From Actinopolyspora biskrensis (GTDB lineage Bacteria > Actinomycetota > Actinomycetes > Mycobacteriales > Pseudonocardiaceae): a stretch of DNA of 64,000 nt. Made by a program: the position numbers and the translations under genes. This document shows, in pieces, positions 20,724 to 29,821 of this stretch (position 1 is its first letter; every line of letters begins with the position of its first letter). The stretch covers positions 124,001 through 188,000 of the forward strand of contig NZ_JACBYW010000002.1 in NCBI RefSeq assembly GCF_013408175.1. The letters run 5' to 3'. The notes below the pieces were generated by a model. It was given only the letters and a program-made list of their open reading frames with translations, searched no databases and was not told where the DNA came from.

Positions 20724-22001
20724 GTGGCTTTGTGGGCCGTGCGCGGCAACGGTCGACAACCGCCCGATGGCGAGGACGTGGCTACGGACGAGCGGCTCAG
20801 CTGGCCGCTGACGGTCGGGCTGGGATTCCAGCACCTGTTCGCCATGTTCGGGGCGACGGTTCTGGTTCCCCGGATGACCGGGTTGCCCGTCTCGACCACC
20901 CTGCTGACCTCCGGTGCGGGCACGCTCCTGTTCCTGCTGCTGACCAGGAACCGTGTGCCCGCCTATCTGGGAGCTTCGATCGCTTTCGTCGTGCCGCTGG
21001 GAGCGGCCGCGGAGAGGTCCGGGGCGGGACCGGGAGCCCTCATCGGCGGCATCGTGGTCGTCGGCCTGCTCGTGACCGCGCTGGGGGTGGCGGTCAAGGC
21101 TCTGGGGGTCCGGCTGCTGGAGACCGCCGTTCCTCCCGTGGTGACCGGAGGGGTCATCGTTCTGGTCGGTCTCGGGATGGCAACGTACTCGGCGACCTCC
21201 TTCGAGCGGACTCCGGTACCCGCCGCGGTGACCGTGGTGGTCACGTTGTTGCTCACGGTGCTGGGACGCGGGCTGCTCGCCCGTGGCTGCGTGCTGCTCG
21301 GCATGTTGGCCGGGTGGTTCTACGCCGCGGGAACCGGGACGTTGTCCGCGGCGCGCCTCGACGAACTGCGAAACGCCGCCTGGTTCGGCCTTCCCGAACT
21401 GATCGCACCGCAACTGCACCTGTCCGTCACGCCTTTCGTGATCCCGCTGGTGATCGTTGTGGCGGCACACCAGGTCGGGATGGTCAAGGCCGTGGCCTCC
21501 ACCACGGGGAGGAATCTGGACGGCAGCGTCGGCGACGCCCTGATCGGTGGAGGTCTGGCGACCACGTTCTCGGGCTCGGTCGGTGGACCGGGGTTGATCG
21601 GCTACGCCGAGAACATGGGGGTGCTGGCCGCGAGCAGGGTGTATTCCACGGCCGCCTGCGTGGTCGCGGCTCTGTCGGCGATGTGCCTCGCATTCTCCCC
21701 GAAGATCACCGCGCTGCTGGACACCGTTCCCACCGGGGTGGTCGGGGCCGCGGCGATGGTTTTGCTCGGCATGGTCGTGCTGATCGGGGTGCGTATCTGG
21801 CTGAACGCCGGTGTTGATTTCACCGATCCGGTCAACCTGGGGGTGCTGGGAACCACCCTGATCGCCGGTGCGGGTGATCTGACCCTGACCGTCGGAAACG
21901 TTCGGCTGAGCGGTCTCGTGTGGGGTTCGCTGGTGATCGTGCTGGTCCACCCCATGCTGCGTGCGCTGGCCGACGCCTCCCGAGGCGGTTCCCGGGGATG
22001 A
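20724..22001 (+). CDS. NCS2 uracil/xanthine permease
   Basis: A 425-residue membrane protein of the NCS2 (UraA/UapA) family, importing uracil or purine bases by proton symport. Family signs are QHLFAMFGATVLVPRMTG near residue 36, GASIAFVVPL in the third helix, and the UraA signature VGGPGLIGYAENMGVLAASRVYS about two-thirds along. Around 12 helices are visible. The GTG start has GGGGAGGA about 5 nt upstream. No riboswitch is recognisable; an A/T-rich stretch near 20,650 may hold its promoter. The exact base carried cannot be told. Confidence 0.88.
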   Translation: MALWAVRGNGRQPPDGEDVATDERLSWPLTVGLGFQHLFAMFGATVLVPRMTGLPVSTTLLTSGAGTLLFLLLTRNRVPAYLGASIAFVVPLGAAAERSGAGPGALIGGIVVVGLLVTALGVAVKALGVRLLETAVPPVVTGGVIVLVGLGMATYSATSFERTPVPAAVTVVVTLLLTVLGRGLLARGCVLLGMLAGWFYAAGTGTLSAARLDELRNAAWFGLPELIAPQLHLSVTPFVIPLVIVVAAHQVGMVKAVASTTGRNLDGSVGDALIGGGLATTFSGSVGGPGLIGYAENMGVLAASRVYSTAACVVAALSAMCLAFSPKITALLDTVPTGVVGAAAMVLLGMVVLIGVRIWLNAGVDFTDPVNLGVLGTTLIAGAGDLTLTVGNVRLSGLVWGSLVIVLVHPMLRALADASRGGSRG

Positions 22002-22094
22002 CGTGGAACCGGCGCCCGCCGCTCGTGGGCGGTGTTTCCGTGCCCGGACGACCCCTCCGGGACGTGGTCGGGGAGGAGGAAGCACGAGGAGGCG

Positions 22095-22946
22095 TCATGC
22101 TTCGTCCAGCTCGTCCTCCGCGTCCCGCTCGGGTTCGTCCTCGTCCCGTGCTCGGCGAGAGCGTCCGGCGCGTAGAGCTCTGGCCAGCAGCAGATTGAGC
22201 GCCAGGGCGACCTCCCGCGCGCCGGGGGTCCCCCATTGGTGTAAGGGCACGCAGGCTCCCTGGGCCTGTTGCACCGCCAGTCGGTCGGGTAAGGCCACCG
22301 GCATGACCAACGGCCCGAAGATGTCCCGCAACTCCTCGATGCGGAACTGGTGCTCGTGCGAGCGTGCGCGGACCCGGTTCACCACGACCCCGAGGGGCTG
22401 CAGGCGTGGATTGTTCGTCGTGCGCTCGGCCTGCACGGCTTCGAAGGCGCGTTGCACCCCGGATACGGCGAAGATCGTGGGTTCGGTGACCAGCAGCGCT
22501 CTGTCGGCGGCGATCAACGCCGAACGGGTCAACCGACCGAGCGATGGGGGGCAATCCAGCAGAACGAGCTGATAAGGGGCGTCCTCCTCGGGAGAGCGGG
22601 ACGTCAGTTCCGAAAGTGCCTCGGTGAGCCGGTTGAGCCTGCTCTCACCGGACTCCTGACCGTTGTGGACCTCGGCATCCTCCGAACCGACGAGCACGTC
22701 CACGTCATCGCCCCAGGAACTGGGAGCGACCGCCTGCGTGATCGTCTCGGCAGTGGGGTCCGCCAGTACGTCGCTCAGCCCCTTGGTGGTGGATCGGGGC
22801 TCCAACGAAGCCGTCGCGTTGCACTGGGGGTCCAGATCGACCACGAGAGTGCGGGCGCCCTTGCGCATGGCCGCCGAAGCCAGCCCGAGCACCACTGTCG
22901 TCTTTCCCACGCCACCTTTGAGGCTCAGTACCGCCACCGTATGCAC
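22095..22946 (-). CDS. orphan ParA-family ATPase
   Basis: A 283-residue deviant-Walker ATPase with KGGVGKTT (residues 10-17) and DLDPQCNAT. It lacks the long N-terminal extension of chromosomal ParA, and no parB or parS is adjacent. LVLLDCPPSLG and the C-terminal half fit the Soj/MinD-like group. The last 30 residues are strongly acidic and basic. Such orphans position proteins or plasmid-like cargo; the cargo here is unknown. GTG start with TAGGCT ending 6 nt before it and no Shine-Dalgarno. Divergent from the methyltransferase gene, 150 bp between. Confidence 0.85.
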   Translation of the reverse strand: MHTVAVLSLKGGVGKTTVVLGLASAAMRKGARTLVVDLDPQCNATASLEPRSTTKGLSDVLADPTAETITQAVAPSSWGDDVDVLVGSEDAEVHNGQESGESRLNRLTEALSELTSRSPEEDAPYQLVLLDCPPSLGRLTRSALIAADRALLVTEPTIFAVSGVQRAFEAVQAERTTNNPRLQPLGVVVNRVRARSHEHQFRIEELRDIFGPLVMPVALPDRLAVQQAQGACVPLHQWGTPGAREVALALNLLLARALRAGRSRRARDEDEPERDAEDELDEA

Positions 22947-22952
22947 GCCCGT

Positions 22953-22958
22953 AGCCTA
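22953..22958 (-). promoter_or_regulatory. candidate -10 of leaderless parA-like promoter
   Basis: TAGGCT on the minus strand is separated by 6 nt from the GTG at 22946; no -35 stands out. Confidence 0.4.
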
Positions 22959-23084
22959 CGGACTCCGCAAGCTCCCGTGGCGCGCTGCTCGACGAGCGGA
23001 TCGGGCACGCGGATCTCCGGGCGGAGAACGGCGGATGCGGGTCGACACCGCCCGCCGGATGTCGTCGCGCTCGGGACCGAAGAT

Positions 23085-23090
23085 TACGCT
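23085..23090 (+). promoter_or_regulatory. candidate -10 of leaderless methyltransferase promoter
   Basis: TACGCT ends 6 nt before the ATG at 23097. No Shine-Dalgarno is present. Confidence 0.4.
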
Positions 23091-23096
23091 GCCCCC

Positions 23097-23843
23097 ATGA
23101 AGTCCGACGCCGTGCACCGGGTGCTGGAAAACGAGTTGGCCGAAGCTCGCCGTCGTCGCGGCGGTGTGCCGGAGGTTCTCGATGTCGGAGGCGGCAGCGG
23201 AGTGTGGGCGGTGCCGTTGGCTTCCTCCGGTTGTTCGGTCACCGTCGTCGATCCCAGCCCCAACGCTCTGGCGACCCTGCGCCGCAGGGCCGCGGACGCG
23301 GGAGTGGGGGATCGCGTGCTCGCCGTGCAGGGGGACACCGACGCCCTGCAGTCGGCGGCACCTTCCGGCGGCGCCGATCTCGTTCTCGGCCACGGTCTGC
23401 TGGAGTACGTCGACGACGTGGCCGTCTCGCTGCGGGCACTCGGTACGGCCGCCGTGCCCGGAGGAGCCGTCTCGGTGCTGGTGGCCAACAGGTACGCGGC
23501 GGTTCTCGGTCGTGCGCTCACCGGAAGGGTCTCCGAGGCCCTTCGGTTGTTCAACGACCCGGACGGGCGTATGGACGGCCCGACCGGGGAGACGGTGCGT
23601 CGCCGGTTCGACACCGAGCTGTTGCGGCGGGTGCTCGACCAGTCCGGGTTGACCGTGGAAGCCGTTCAGGGGCAGGGGGTCGTCAGCGATCTGGTTCCGG
23701 GGTCGGTTCTGGAGTCGACTCCGGGCGCGTGGGACGCCCTGGAGGGGTTGGAGATGGCGGCCGCGGCGCATCCGCCCCTGCGGGACATAGCGACCAGGCT
23801 GCACGGCTTGGCCCGAGTCCCGCACAATCACACGGTGCAGTGA
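23097..23843 (+). CDS. class I SAM-dependent methyltransferase
   Basis: A 248-residue methyltransferase. Motif I is VLDVGGGSGVWAVPLA (residues 25-40), motif II TVVDPSPNAL, and the post-I region GADLVLGHGLLEYVDD. The substrate is unknown; the fold resembles SmtA/CmoA-like small-molecule or tRNA-modifying methyltransferases. The frame remains open for 750 bp upstream, but that part runs antisense through the ParA gene and is not coding. The ATG at 23097 directly precedes the methyltransferase fold. Confidence 0.88.
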   Translation: MKSDAVHRVLENELAEARRRRGGVPEVLDVGGGSGVWAVPLASSGCSVTVVDPSPNALATLRRRAADAGVGDRVLAVQGDTDALQSAAPSGGADLVLGHGLLEYVDDVAVSLRALGTAAVPGGAVSVLVANRYAAVLGRALTGRVSEALRLFNDPDGRMDGPTGETVRRRFDTELLRRVLDQSGLTVEAVQGQGVVSDLVPGSVLESTPGAWDALEGLEMAAAAHPPLRDIATRLHGLARVPHNHTVQ

Positions 23844-24025
23844 GAAAATCCCCCCACAGGATGATGTTGGGCAGTTATCATGGATACGGGAATGGGACCG
23901 GGTAGTCGTCTCGTCGTTGGGACCGTATCCTCGAATGTGACGCCCCCAGAAGCGTTCACCGGAACTCCGTGGAACGGAGTCCTCGGGTTTCGGTGACACG
24001 GACCTAGTGTGCCGGAGGAGGAGCC

Positions 24026-24424
24026 ATGCCACTCTCCGAGCACGAGCAGCGAATGCTCGACCAGATCGAGCGCGCGCTCTACGCCGAGGACCCCAATTTC
24101 GCCTCCAACGTGCGTGGAGGGCGGTTGCATCGACCCTCCAAGCGGCGTCGCCTGCAGGGCATCGCCGTATTCGTGTTGGGGTTGATCCTACTGGTGCTCG
24201 GCGTGGTGCTTCCGGTCACGGCGGCCGGGATACCCGTTGTGAGCGTGGTCGGCTTCCTCGTGATGTTCGGCGGAGCAGTGATCGTCCTGTTCGCGATGCG
24301 CGGTAGCGCGGAAGAACCCGAGTCGCAGTCCGGCGGTGGTGGTTCGTCCGGTGCGAAACGCAAGACGGGGAGTTCCCTTACGCAGCGTCTGGAAGACCGC
24401 TTCCGCAAGCGTTTCGAACAGTAG
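24026..24424 (+). CDS. DUF3040 membrane protein
   Basis: A 132-residue protein with the DUF3040 N-terminus (PLSEHEQRMLDQIERALYAEDPNFAS). Two adjacent membrane helices follow at about residues 45-95 (IAVFVLGLILLVLGVV, then VVGFLVMFGGAVIVLFAM), and then a Ser/Gly-rich basic tail. GGAGGAGGAG precedes the ATG. The family is confined to actinobacteria and often lies just upstream of the dcw cluster, as here; function unknown. It faces the transglutaminase gene, with a hairpin between. Confidence 0.88.
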   Translation: MPLSEHEQRMLDQIERALYAEDPNFASNVRGGRLHRPSKRRRLQGIAVFVLGLILLVLGVVLPVTAAGIPVVSVVGFLVMFGGAVIVLFAMRGSAEEPESQSGGGGSSGAKRKTGSSLTQRLEDRFRKRFEQ

Positions 24425-24433
24425 TGATCGTGG

Positions 24434-24472
24434 GCCGCTCCGGTGTGGGGCCGGAAGGTCGGCCGGAGCGGT
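24434..24472. terminator. hairpin between convergent DUF3040 and transglutaminase genes
   Basis: A 9-bp stem, CCGCTCCGG (24435-24443) with CCGGAGCGG (24463-24471), begins about 10 nt after the DUF3040 stop. Confidence 0.6.
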
Positions 24473-24662
24473 CCGGGTGCCCGGGTCGAGTGGACGATCC
24501 GGGCCCTTTCCGTGCTCCAGTGCGGTGACGACCGCGCCTCTTTCACGTTCGTGTCCGCCTCGTGGACGTGATTCCACCCTCCGCCCGGAGGATGTCGCTC
24601 TCCGGGATCGAGCCGGTGCGGAGCGCGCGACTCACGTTCCCGCTCCCGGGGGAGCGCTCGGT

Positions 24663-26879
24663 TCACCGTCCCCCGCGTCCGGATATCACCGACCGGGGGA
24701 AGATTCGTTCCTTCCTGGTGAGCGGCCTGGAGCGTCGTATGCCCTCCACCGCCGTGGTCAGTTCCGCCGTGGAGACGCCACCGCCGCCCTGCGGCGCGTA
24801 CAGTGCGCGCTCGATCTCCGCTGTCAACCGTCGCACCGCTCGCGCGCTGTCCTCGTCGAGGCCGTACTGCCGGATCAGGCGTTCCGAGGTTCCGCGAGGG
24901 CTCTCGCTGGGGATCGGCCCCGTCCCACGATCGGTGAACTCGTCGAGCAGTTCGCGCCAGGCGAGGCGGGTGGCTTCCGGAGCGCCCGCTGCCACGCGGG
25001 AGAGCCTGTTCCGCCTGCGGGTGTTCCTGATCAGGGCCGGTGCTGTGGCACCGGCGACCAGTAGCAGCACCGCCGTGGGCGGCAGCAGCCACGGCCCGAC
25101 TGGTGTCCGGTCGTCCCGTGAGACGGACGGGGGGTTGCCCGACTCGTCCGGCCGCGTGGTTTCCGCGCCCTCGGAGGGGCTCGTCTCCGGTTCGGCGCCC
25201 GAGGTGGCGGAGTCGTTCCCCCCTGTTTGCCGGTGGTCCTCGGACTCCAGGTAGGAGGGGGTGGACGCGCGGTCGTCACTCAGGGGAGTGGGGTCGAAGG
25301 TGATCCATCCCTGGCCCGGGAAGAAGGCCTCGACCCATGCGTGCGCGTCCTCGGTGGTGATGACCCGTTGGTTTCCCTCGCGTTCGCCGGGGGTGAATCC
25401 GACCGCGACTCTGGAGGGGATTCCGACGGAGCGCAGCAGTACCGCCATCGCGGAGGCGAACTGTTCGCAGTAGCCGCGTTTGCCGCGGAAGAGGAAATCG
25501 GTCAGCGCGTTCTCCGAGGAGGCGGGCGCGGTCCGCAGGTCGTAGGTGAAGCCGTTCGACGGGTCGGTGAAGTACCGGTTGAGGGCCACGGCCTTGTCGA
25601 ACCGATTGTGCTGTTCGGAGGTTATCCGCCGTGCCAGTTCGCGCACCCGGGGGCTTATTCCCGCCGTGCTCGAATAGGCGGGGGAGACGGAGTCCTCCCC
25701 GGAGGCCCGACGGAGCTCCTGCTCGCTCGGATCAGGGAAGGCCGCCAGTTCGGTATAACTGTCCGTGTCCGGGGTTTCCCGGGTGAACGCCGTTCCCGAG
25801 GCCGGATCGTACCGCCAACCCGCTCCGGTCCCCGAGACCTCCGCGGGGACGCCGAACATCGGTAACCACGCGTCCCGGTACCCCACCGGGTCGATCCGGA
25901 CACGGGCCGTACCGGCTCCTGAACGTTCCACTCCGGGGGGCATCGGAAGCTGTCCGTCCATCGCGACACCCCGGGACAGCCCGTCGAGTTTCCACCCCTG
26001 GTTCGGGTCGAAGCGCCGCAGGGTCATCGCGCGGAGGTACGCGTCCCGGGGCAGCCCCTCCACGCGGAACAGCTCCACCACGTCGTCCCGCGAGAGCTGT
26101 CCGCGCAGCGAGGTGAACGGCCGCAGTCCGATCTCGCCGGTGCCGGGCCCGGGGGACTCCTGGTCCGTTCCCGGGAGCCTCCCCTGGGTCCCCACCCCCG
26201 TGAACGCGGTTCCGGCGAGCAGGGCGATCACGGCGGCGGTGGAGACCACGGTCACGGGCAGTAGCGCGGGAGCCGCGGCAGAGGTGTACGCGGTCCGCCG
26301 GACGTGTCCGGGGCGACCGAGCAGCAGCAGCGCCGCGAAGCCCACCGCACTGCCGAGGAACGTCCACCACGGCAGCAGCAGGTCGGCCAGTGACGCCGGG
26401 ACGGCCAACATGCACAGCAGCACGAGACCGGCCACCGCCGGTGCGCGGTGCGCGACGACGATTCTGTCCACGAAGAAGGTGACCAGCCCCAGACCGAGAG
26501 CCACCAGGCACCGCATGGCCGAGTCGGCGGGAACGGGAGGCACCCCGGTCCGCACCACCCCGATCGCTGTTCCGAGCAGGCTCCACAGCCTGTCGATCGT
26601 CGCGGGGCCGGGCAGCGCTCCGAGGAGGGCGTTCTGCCCGAACAGGGCGGTCAGCATCACCACGAGCACGACGAGCTGGGCCGGAAGAGCCCACGAGCGT
26701 GCGCGCGTCATCCGTGCCGCGGCCCCGGTCCCGGCCACGGCGACCGCCGTCAACGTCGCGGAGGGGAACCACCGCCAGTCCGCGAGCACCGCCGAGAACG
26801 TCGTCGAGGTCAGCAGTACGGAGACCACCGCCACGGCCGTGGCGGTGGTCTCCGATGTGTGCGCGGCGCTTCGGTTCAT
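24663..26879 (-). CDS. transglutaminase-like membrane protein (TgpA type)
   Basis: A 738-residue protein. An N-terminal bundle of five to six membrane helices (to about residue 215) is followed by an extracytoplasmic transglutaminase core with the triad C471 (RGYCEQFAS), H513 (EDAHAWVEAF) and D529 (TFDPTP). One further helix near residue 620 leads to a cytoplasmic DUF4129-like tail. Such proteins cross-link or hydrolyse peptide bonds in the envelope; the substrate is unknown. The ATG overlaps the DUF58 stop (ATGA); an upstream in-frame extension would lie inside the DUF58 gene. Third gene of a MoxR-DUF58-transglutaminase operon. Confidence 0.92.
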   Translation of the reverse strand: MNRSAAHTSETTATAVAVVSVLLTSTTFSAVLADWRWFPSATLTAVAVAGTGAAARMTRARSWALPAQLVVLVVMLTALFGQNALLGALPGPATIDRLWSLLGTAIGVVRTGVPPVPADSAMRCLVALGLGLVTFFVDRIVVAHRAPAVAGLVLLCMLAVPASLADLLLPWWTFLGSAVGFAALLLLGRPGHVRRTAYTSAAAPALLPVTVVSTAAVIALLAGTAFTGVGTQGRLPGTDQESPGPGTGEIGLRPFTSLRGQLSRDDVVELFRVEGLPRDAYLRAMTLRRFDPNQGWKLDGLSRGVAMDGQLPMPPGVERSGAGTARVRIDPVGYRDAWLPMFGVPAEVSGTGAGWRYDPASGTAFTRETPDTDSYTELAAFPDPSEQELRRASGEDSVSPAYSSTAGISPRVRELARRITSEQHNRFDKAVALNRYFTDPSNGFTYDLRTAPASSENALTDFLFRGKRGYCEQFASAMAVLLRSVGIPSRVAVGFTPGEREGNQRVITTEDAHAWVEAFFPGQGWITFDPTPLSDDRASTPSYLESEDHRQTGGNDSATSGAEPETSPSEGAETTRPDESGNPPSVSRDDRTPVGPWLLPPTAVLLLVAGATAPALIRNTRRRNRLSRVAAGAPEATRLAWRELLDEFTDRGTGPIPSESPRGTSERLIRQYGLDEDSARAVRRLTAEIERALYAPQGGGGVSTAELTTAVEGIRRSRPLTRKERIFPRSVISGRGGR

Positions 26880-28150
26880 GGGCCGGTCCGGGGAGGATCG
26901 AGCGAGGGGCCCTGTTCGCAAAGGCTTTCCCAGACGAGGGAAACGGGTGAGGAGGGATCGGCGACCGTGGTCACGTTCCATCCCGAGGCGCGGAGACGGT
27001 GGGCCGTCCCGGCCGGAAGGCCGCGCTGCTGTGGTTCGTCGGTCCAGGCTTCCACGTCGAGCAGTATCGCCGCGCTGCGTGAACCGGTGGAACGTGCCGA
27101 AGCCAGCTCTCCCGCCCCCGCCGGAGTGGTACGTCCGAGTATCGCGATGAGATCACGGTCGGTCTCGGAAGCTCCTCCGGGCGGGAGTTCGCGACGTGCC
27201 GAGGGCTGCAGGGCCGCGAGGGCCTCCAGAACCGATTCGTCGTCCTGTTCGTTCTCCGCATCCGAGACGGGAGAGCCGCTTGCTGCCACGCGCCGGCCGG
27301 AGGTGCTGACGAGACGCACGCGTTGTCCGTGTCCGCGCAGGTGCAGGCAGATACTGGCAGCGGCCGACACGGCCCATTCCAGGCTCGAGTTCGCCCCCGT
27401 TCCCCGGTGCGCGGAGGCCCTGTGGTCGAGCAGCACGGTGACTCCGCCGCGCTGGGGGCCTTCTTCGACGCGGACCATCAGTTCGTCGCGGTGCGCCGTC
27501 GACTTCCAGTGCACGCGTCGTATGTCGTCGCCGTGACGGTATTCCCGGATGGTGCTGTCGTCACTGCCGGGACCGGCACGCATCCGCCCGGAGTCCTCCC
27601 CTCCGTGTCCGTTCCCCGCCACCGGGAGTCCGGTCAGCGGGAAGACCTCGGGGACCGCGACCAGTCGGTCCGCACCCGCGATCTCCTTCTCGAACACCGA
27701 CAACCCGAACGGATCACGTGTTCTGCAGCGCAGTGGTCCCAGCTGGTGTATGCCTCTCAGCTCGGGGCGGACGGTGTACTCCACGACTTTTCCGTTCCTG
27801 CCCACGGAACCGCCGAGTCCGTAACGCGCCGTACCACCGAGCAGGGGAGGGACTTCGTCGATCAGGACCAAACCGTTCGGCGGGACCCTGCCCGTGGAGC
27901 TGAGTCGCAACCGCACGGTCGCGCTCGCGTGGACCTCCGTTCTGCGTGGCTCCACTTCTCTGCCCGCCCTCAGACCGGTCCTGGCCAGCGCGCTGATCGA
28001 CAGCGTCAGCAGGGGGAGCGCGGCCGCGAAGACCGCCACCCGCAGCAGGTCCCGCTCGTCGAGGACCAGGGCGCAGACGACGGCGGCGCACGCGGCGGCC
28101 AGCAGGCAGCGCCCCCGCACGGTCAGTCCGGACAGCACCCCGAGCCTCAT
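26876..28150 (-). CDS. DUF58 protein (von Willebrand-like, MoxR-associated)
   Basis: A 424-residue protein with two N-terminal helices (about residues 12-52) and a DUF58 domain whose signature is REYRHGDDIRRVHWKSTAHRDELMVR near residue 215. DUF58 proteins are usual partners of MoxR AAA+ ATPases. Start ATG and stop both overlap the neighbouring genes in ATGA tetranucleotides, so the three-gene operon is tightly coupled. The frame continues open far upstream, antisense-like across moxR, but the ATG at 28150 directly precedes a hydrophobic helix. Biochemical role unknown. Confidence 0.9.
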   Translation of the reverse strand: MRLGVLSGLTVRGRCLLAAACAAVVCALVLDERDLLRVAVFAAALPLLTLSISALARTGLRAGREVEPRRTEVHASATVRLRLSSTGRVPPNGLVLIDEVPPLLGGTARYGLGGSVGRNGKVVEYTVRPELRGIHQLGPLRCRTRDPFGLSVFEKEIAGADRLVAVPEVFPLTGLPVAGNGHGGEDSGRMRAGPGSDDSTIREYRHGDDIRRVHWKSTAHRDELMVRVEEGPQRGGVTVLLDHRASAHRGTGANSSLEWAVSAAASICLHLRGHGQRVRLVSTSGRRVAASGSPVSDAENEQDDESVLEALAALQPSARRELPPGGASETDRDLIAILGRTTPAGAGELASARSTGSRSAAILLDVEAWTDEPQQRGLPAGTAHRLRASGWNVTTVADPSSPVSLVWESLCEQGPSLDPPRTGP

Positions 28151-29220
28151 AGTGCGGTGTCCGTACCGCGCGGAACCGGAATGCGCCCAAGCAGCTGCCG
28201 TACCAGGTCCGAGCCGCTCTGCCTGGACGCACGTGCCTCCCCGGTCAGCACGAGGCGGTGCGCGAGCACCGGCACGGCGACGTCCTGGACGTCGTCCGGC
28301 GTGACGAAGTCCCGCCCGTTCAGCGCGGCCTGGGCACGTGCCGCGCGGAGCAGTTGCAGCGTGGCCCTCGGCGAGGCCCCCAGGCGCAGCTCGGCCAGCT
28401 CGCGGGTGGCCGTCACCAGCTCGATCGCGTAGCGCCGGAGCTCGGTGGTCACGTGGATCCTTCGCACGGTCGCCAACAGCTCGGTCACTTCGGACGCGTC
28501 CGTCACCGGGGAGAGCCCGTCGAGCGGATCGGTGCTCGCGTGTTCGTCGACCATGGCCAGCTCGGCCTGCTTGTCGGGATAGCCGATGGACACCCGGCAG
28601 GTGAAGCGGTCCCGTTGCGCTTCGGGCAGCGCGTAGGTGCCCTCGAGCTCGATCGGATTCTGGGTGGCGATCACCATGAACGGGGAGCCGAGCGGGTAAC
28701 TGTGCCCGTCGACGGTGACCTGGTTCTCCTCCATGCACTCGAGCAGGGCCGACTGGGTCTTCGGCGACGCCCGGTTGATCTCGTCGCCCACCACTATGTT
28801 CGCGAAAACCGGTCCGCCCCGGAACTCGAAGGTTTCCGAGCGGCGGTTGTACACGGAGACCCCGGTGACGTCGCCGGGGAGCAGGTCCGGGGTGAACTGG
28901 ATTCGGTTCGTGGTGCAGTCCACGGAACGGGCGAGTGCCTTGGCCAGGGAGGTCTTGCCCACCCCGGGAACGTCCTCCACGAGCAGGTGCCCCTCGGCCA
29001 GCAGGGTCACCAGCGTCAGGCGCACCACTTCCCGCTTGCCCACGAGCACGTTCTCCACGTTCTCCGCTATTTTGCGCAGCGTGTCGTGGACGCGTTCGAT
29101 CGGGAGCCCCGTGTGGGCGTCTCCGGAAGCGGCGAGGTGGCCCGTTCGGGAAGCGTGCGTCGCCCCACTCCCGGACGCGGTGGACGTGGCGCTGCCGGAT
29201 GAGCTGGTCTCGGGCGTCAC
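28147..29220 (-). CDS. MoxR-family AAA+ ATPase
   Basis: A 357-residue AAA+ ATPase of the MoxR group, thought to act as a chaperone that remodels or activates partner proteins. It has Walker A PGVGKTS (K89), Walker B VVGDEINRAS, sensor 1 VIATQNPIE, and arginine residues in LPEAQRDRF. A Ser/Thr/Gly-rich stretch of about 35 residues precedes the domain. The GTG start is supported by TGGAGG just upstream. It leads the MoxR-DUF58-transglutaminase operon and is divergent from the dcw cluster. Confidence 0.92.
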   Translation of the reverse strand: MTPETSSSGSATSTASGSGATHASRTGHLAASGDAHTGLPIERVHDTLRKIAENVENVLVGKREVVRLTLVTLLAEGHLLVEDVPGVGKTSLAKALARSVDCTTNRIQFTPDLLPGDVTGVSVYNRRSETFEFRGGPVFANIVVGDEINRASPKTQSALLECMEENQVTVDGHSYPLGSPFMVIATQNPIELEGTYALPEAQRDRFTCRVSIGYPDKQAELAMVDEHASTDPLDGLSPVTDASEVTELLATVRRIHVTTELRRYAIELVTATRELAELRLGASPRATLQLLRAARAQAALNGRDFVTPDDVQDVAVPVLAHRLVLTGEARASRQSGSDLVRQLLGRIPVPRGTDTAL

Positions 29221-29821
29221 ACAACCTCCAGATGCCGTTCGCTGGCCACCGCACCCGCCCCGTGGGCCGGGCGGACCGCACCGGGAGCGGCCGAGCGGCT
29301 CCGGTGTCCCGAGGCGCTCGCACTGCGGTGTGTCCCGAAGTGTCTCAAATCGCCTCGTGCGTTCCAGCACCGTACGTGGTGGGAAGTAGTTCACCCGTGC
29401 GCTCCCGCGGGGCGGGGCCCGATGTTCCCGGTTTCGCACGATCGTGGGGATTCTCCGTTCGCGGCTCCGGTGTTTCCGGTTGACGAAGGGGCGGGGTGGG
29501 GTAATGTGACGTTGGTCGGGGAGATCTTTTTCGGTGTGGATCCGCGGGGAGTTCCGCGGGGTCCTGCCGCGCCGTGGGCGTCGTGGTCGGCGTGACTGTC
29601 GGTAGCGTAGGTGAGAGCAGGGGACGCACCGCTCGGAAAGCGGCTTCGGAGTTCGGCCGGCCCGTTGGCGGGGTTGGAGAGACACCGGGGAAACGCTGCT
29701 TTGCGCGTGCCGCGTGGTGGCGTGAACTCGGACGAACGAGCGCGTGGACTTCGGGGGGCCGTTCGAGAGGAATTCCCGTCCTGTCCGCCCCGGCCGGTTC
29801 GAAGAGGAGGGAAAAGCCACT
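29221..29821. other. non-coding region between moxR and rsmH; no mraZ
   Basis: This 600-bp divergent spacer has no recognisable gene on either strand. In particular there is no mraZ, which in most actinobacteria sits here. It carries the strong dcw promoter candidate at 29480-29507. The remaining roughly 300 nt would be a long 5' leader of rsmH with no recognised structure. Confidence 0.6.
29480..29507 (+). promoter_or_regulatory. promoter of the dcw cluster
   Basis: TTGACG (29480-29485) and TAATGT (29502-29507) are separated by 16 bp and are close to the vegetative sigma consensus. Predicted start near 29,514. A GTGGGG / GTGACG / TCGGGG series with a 10-bp period (29496-29521) overlaps the -10; it looks like a degraded MraZ box array. 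Confidence 0.6.

Noticed and set aside
23844-23900. A possible 6C RNA from a CCCCCC run
   Set aside because: Only one C6 loop is seen; the motif needs two C-rich hairpins followed by a terminator.
29345-29629. 94-codon minus-strand frame in the moxR-rsmH spacer
   Set aside because: Pro/Thr/Arg-rich, no similarity to MraZ or any family, weak start; treated as chance.
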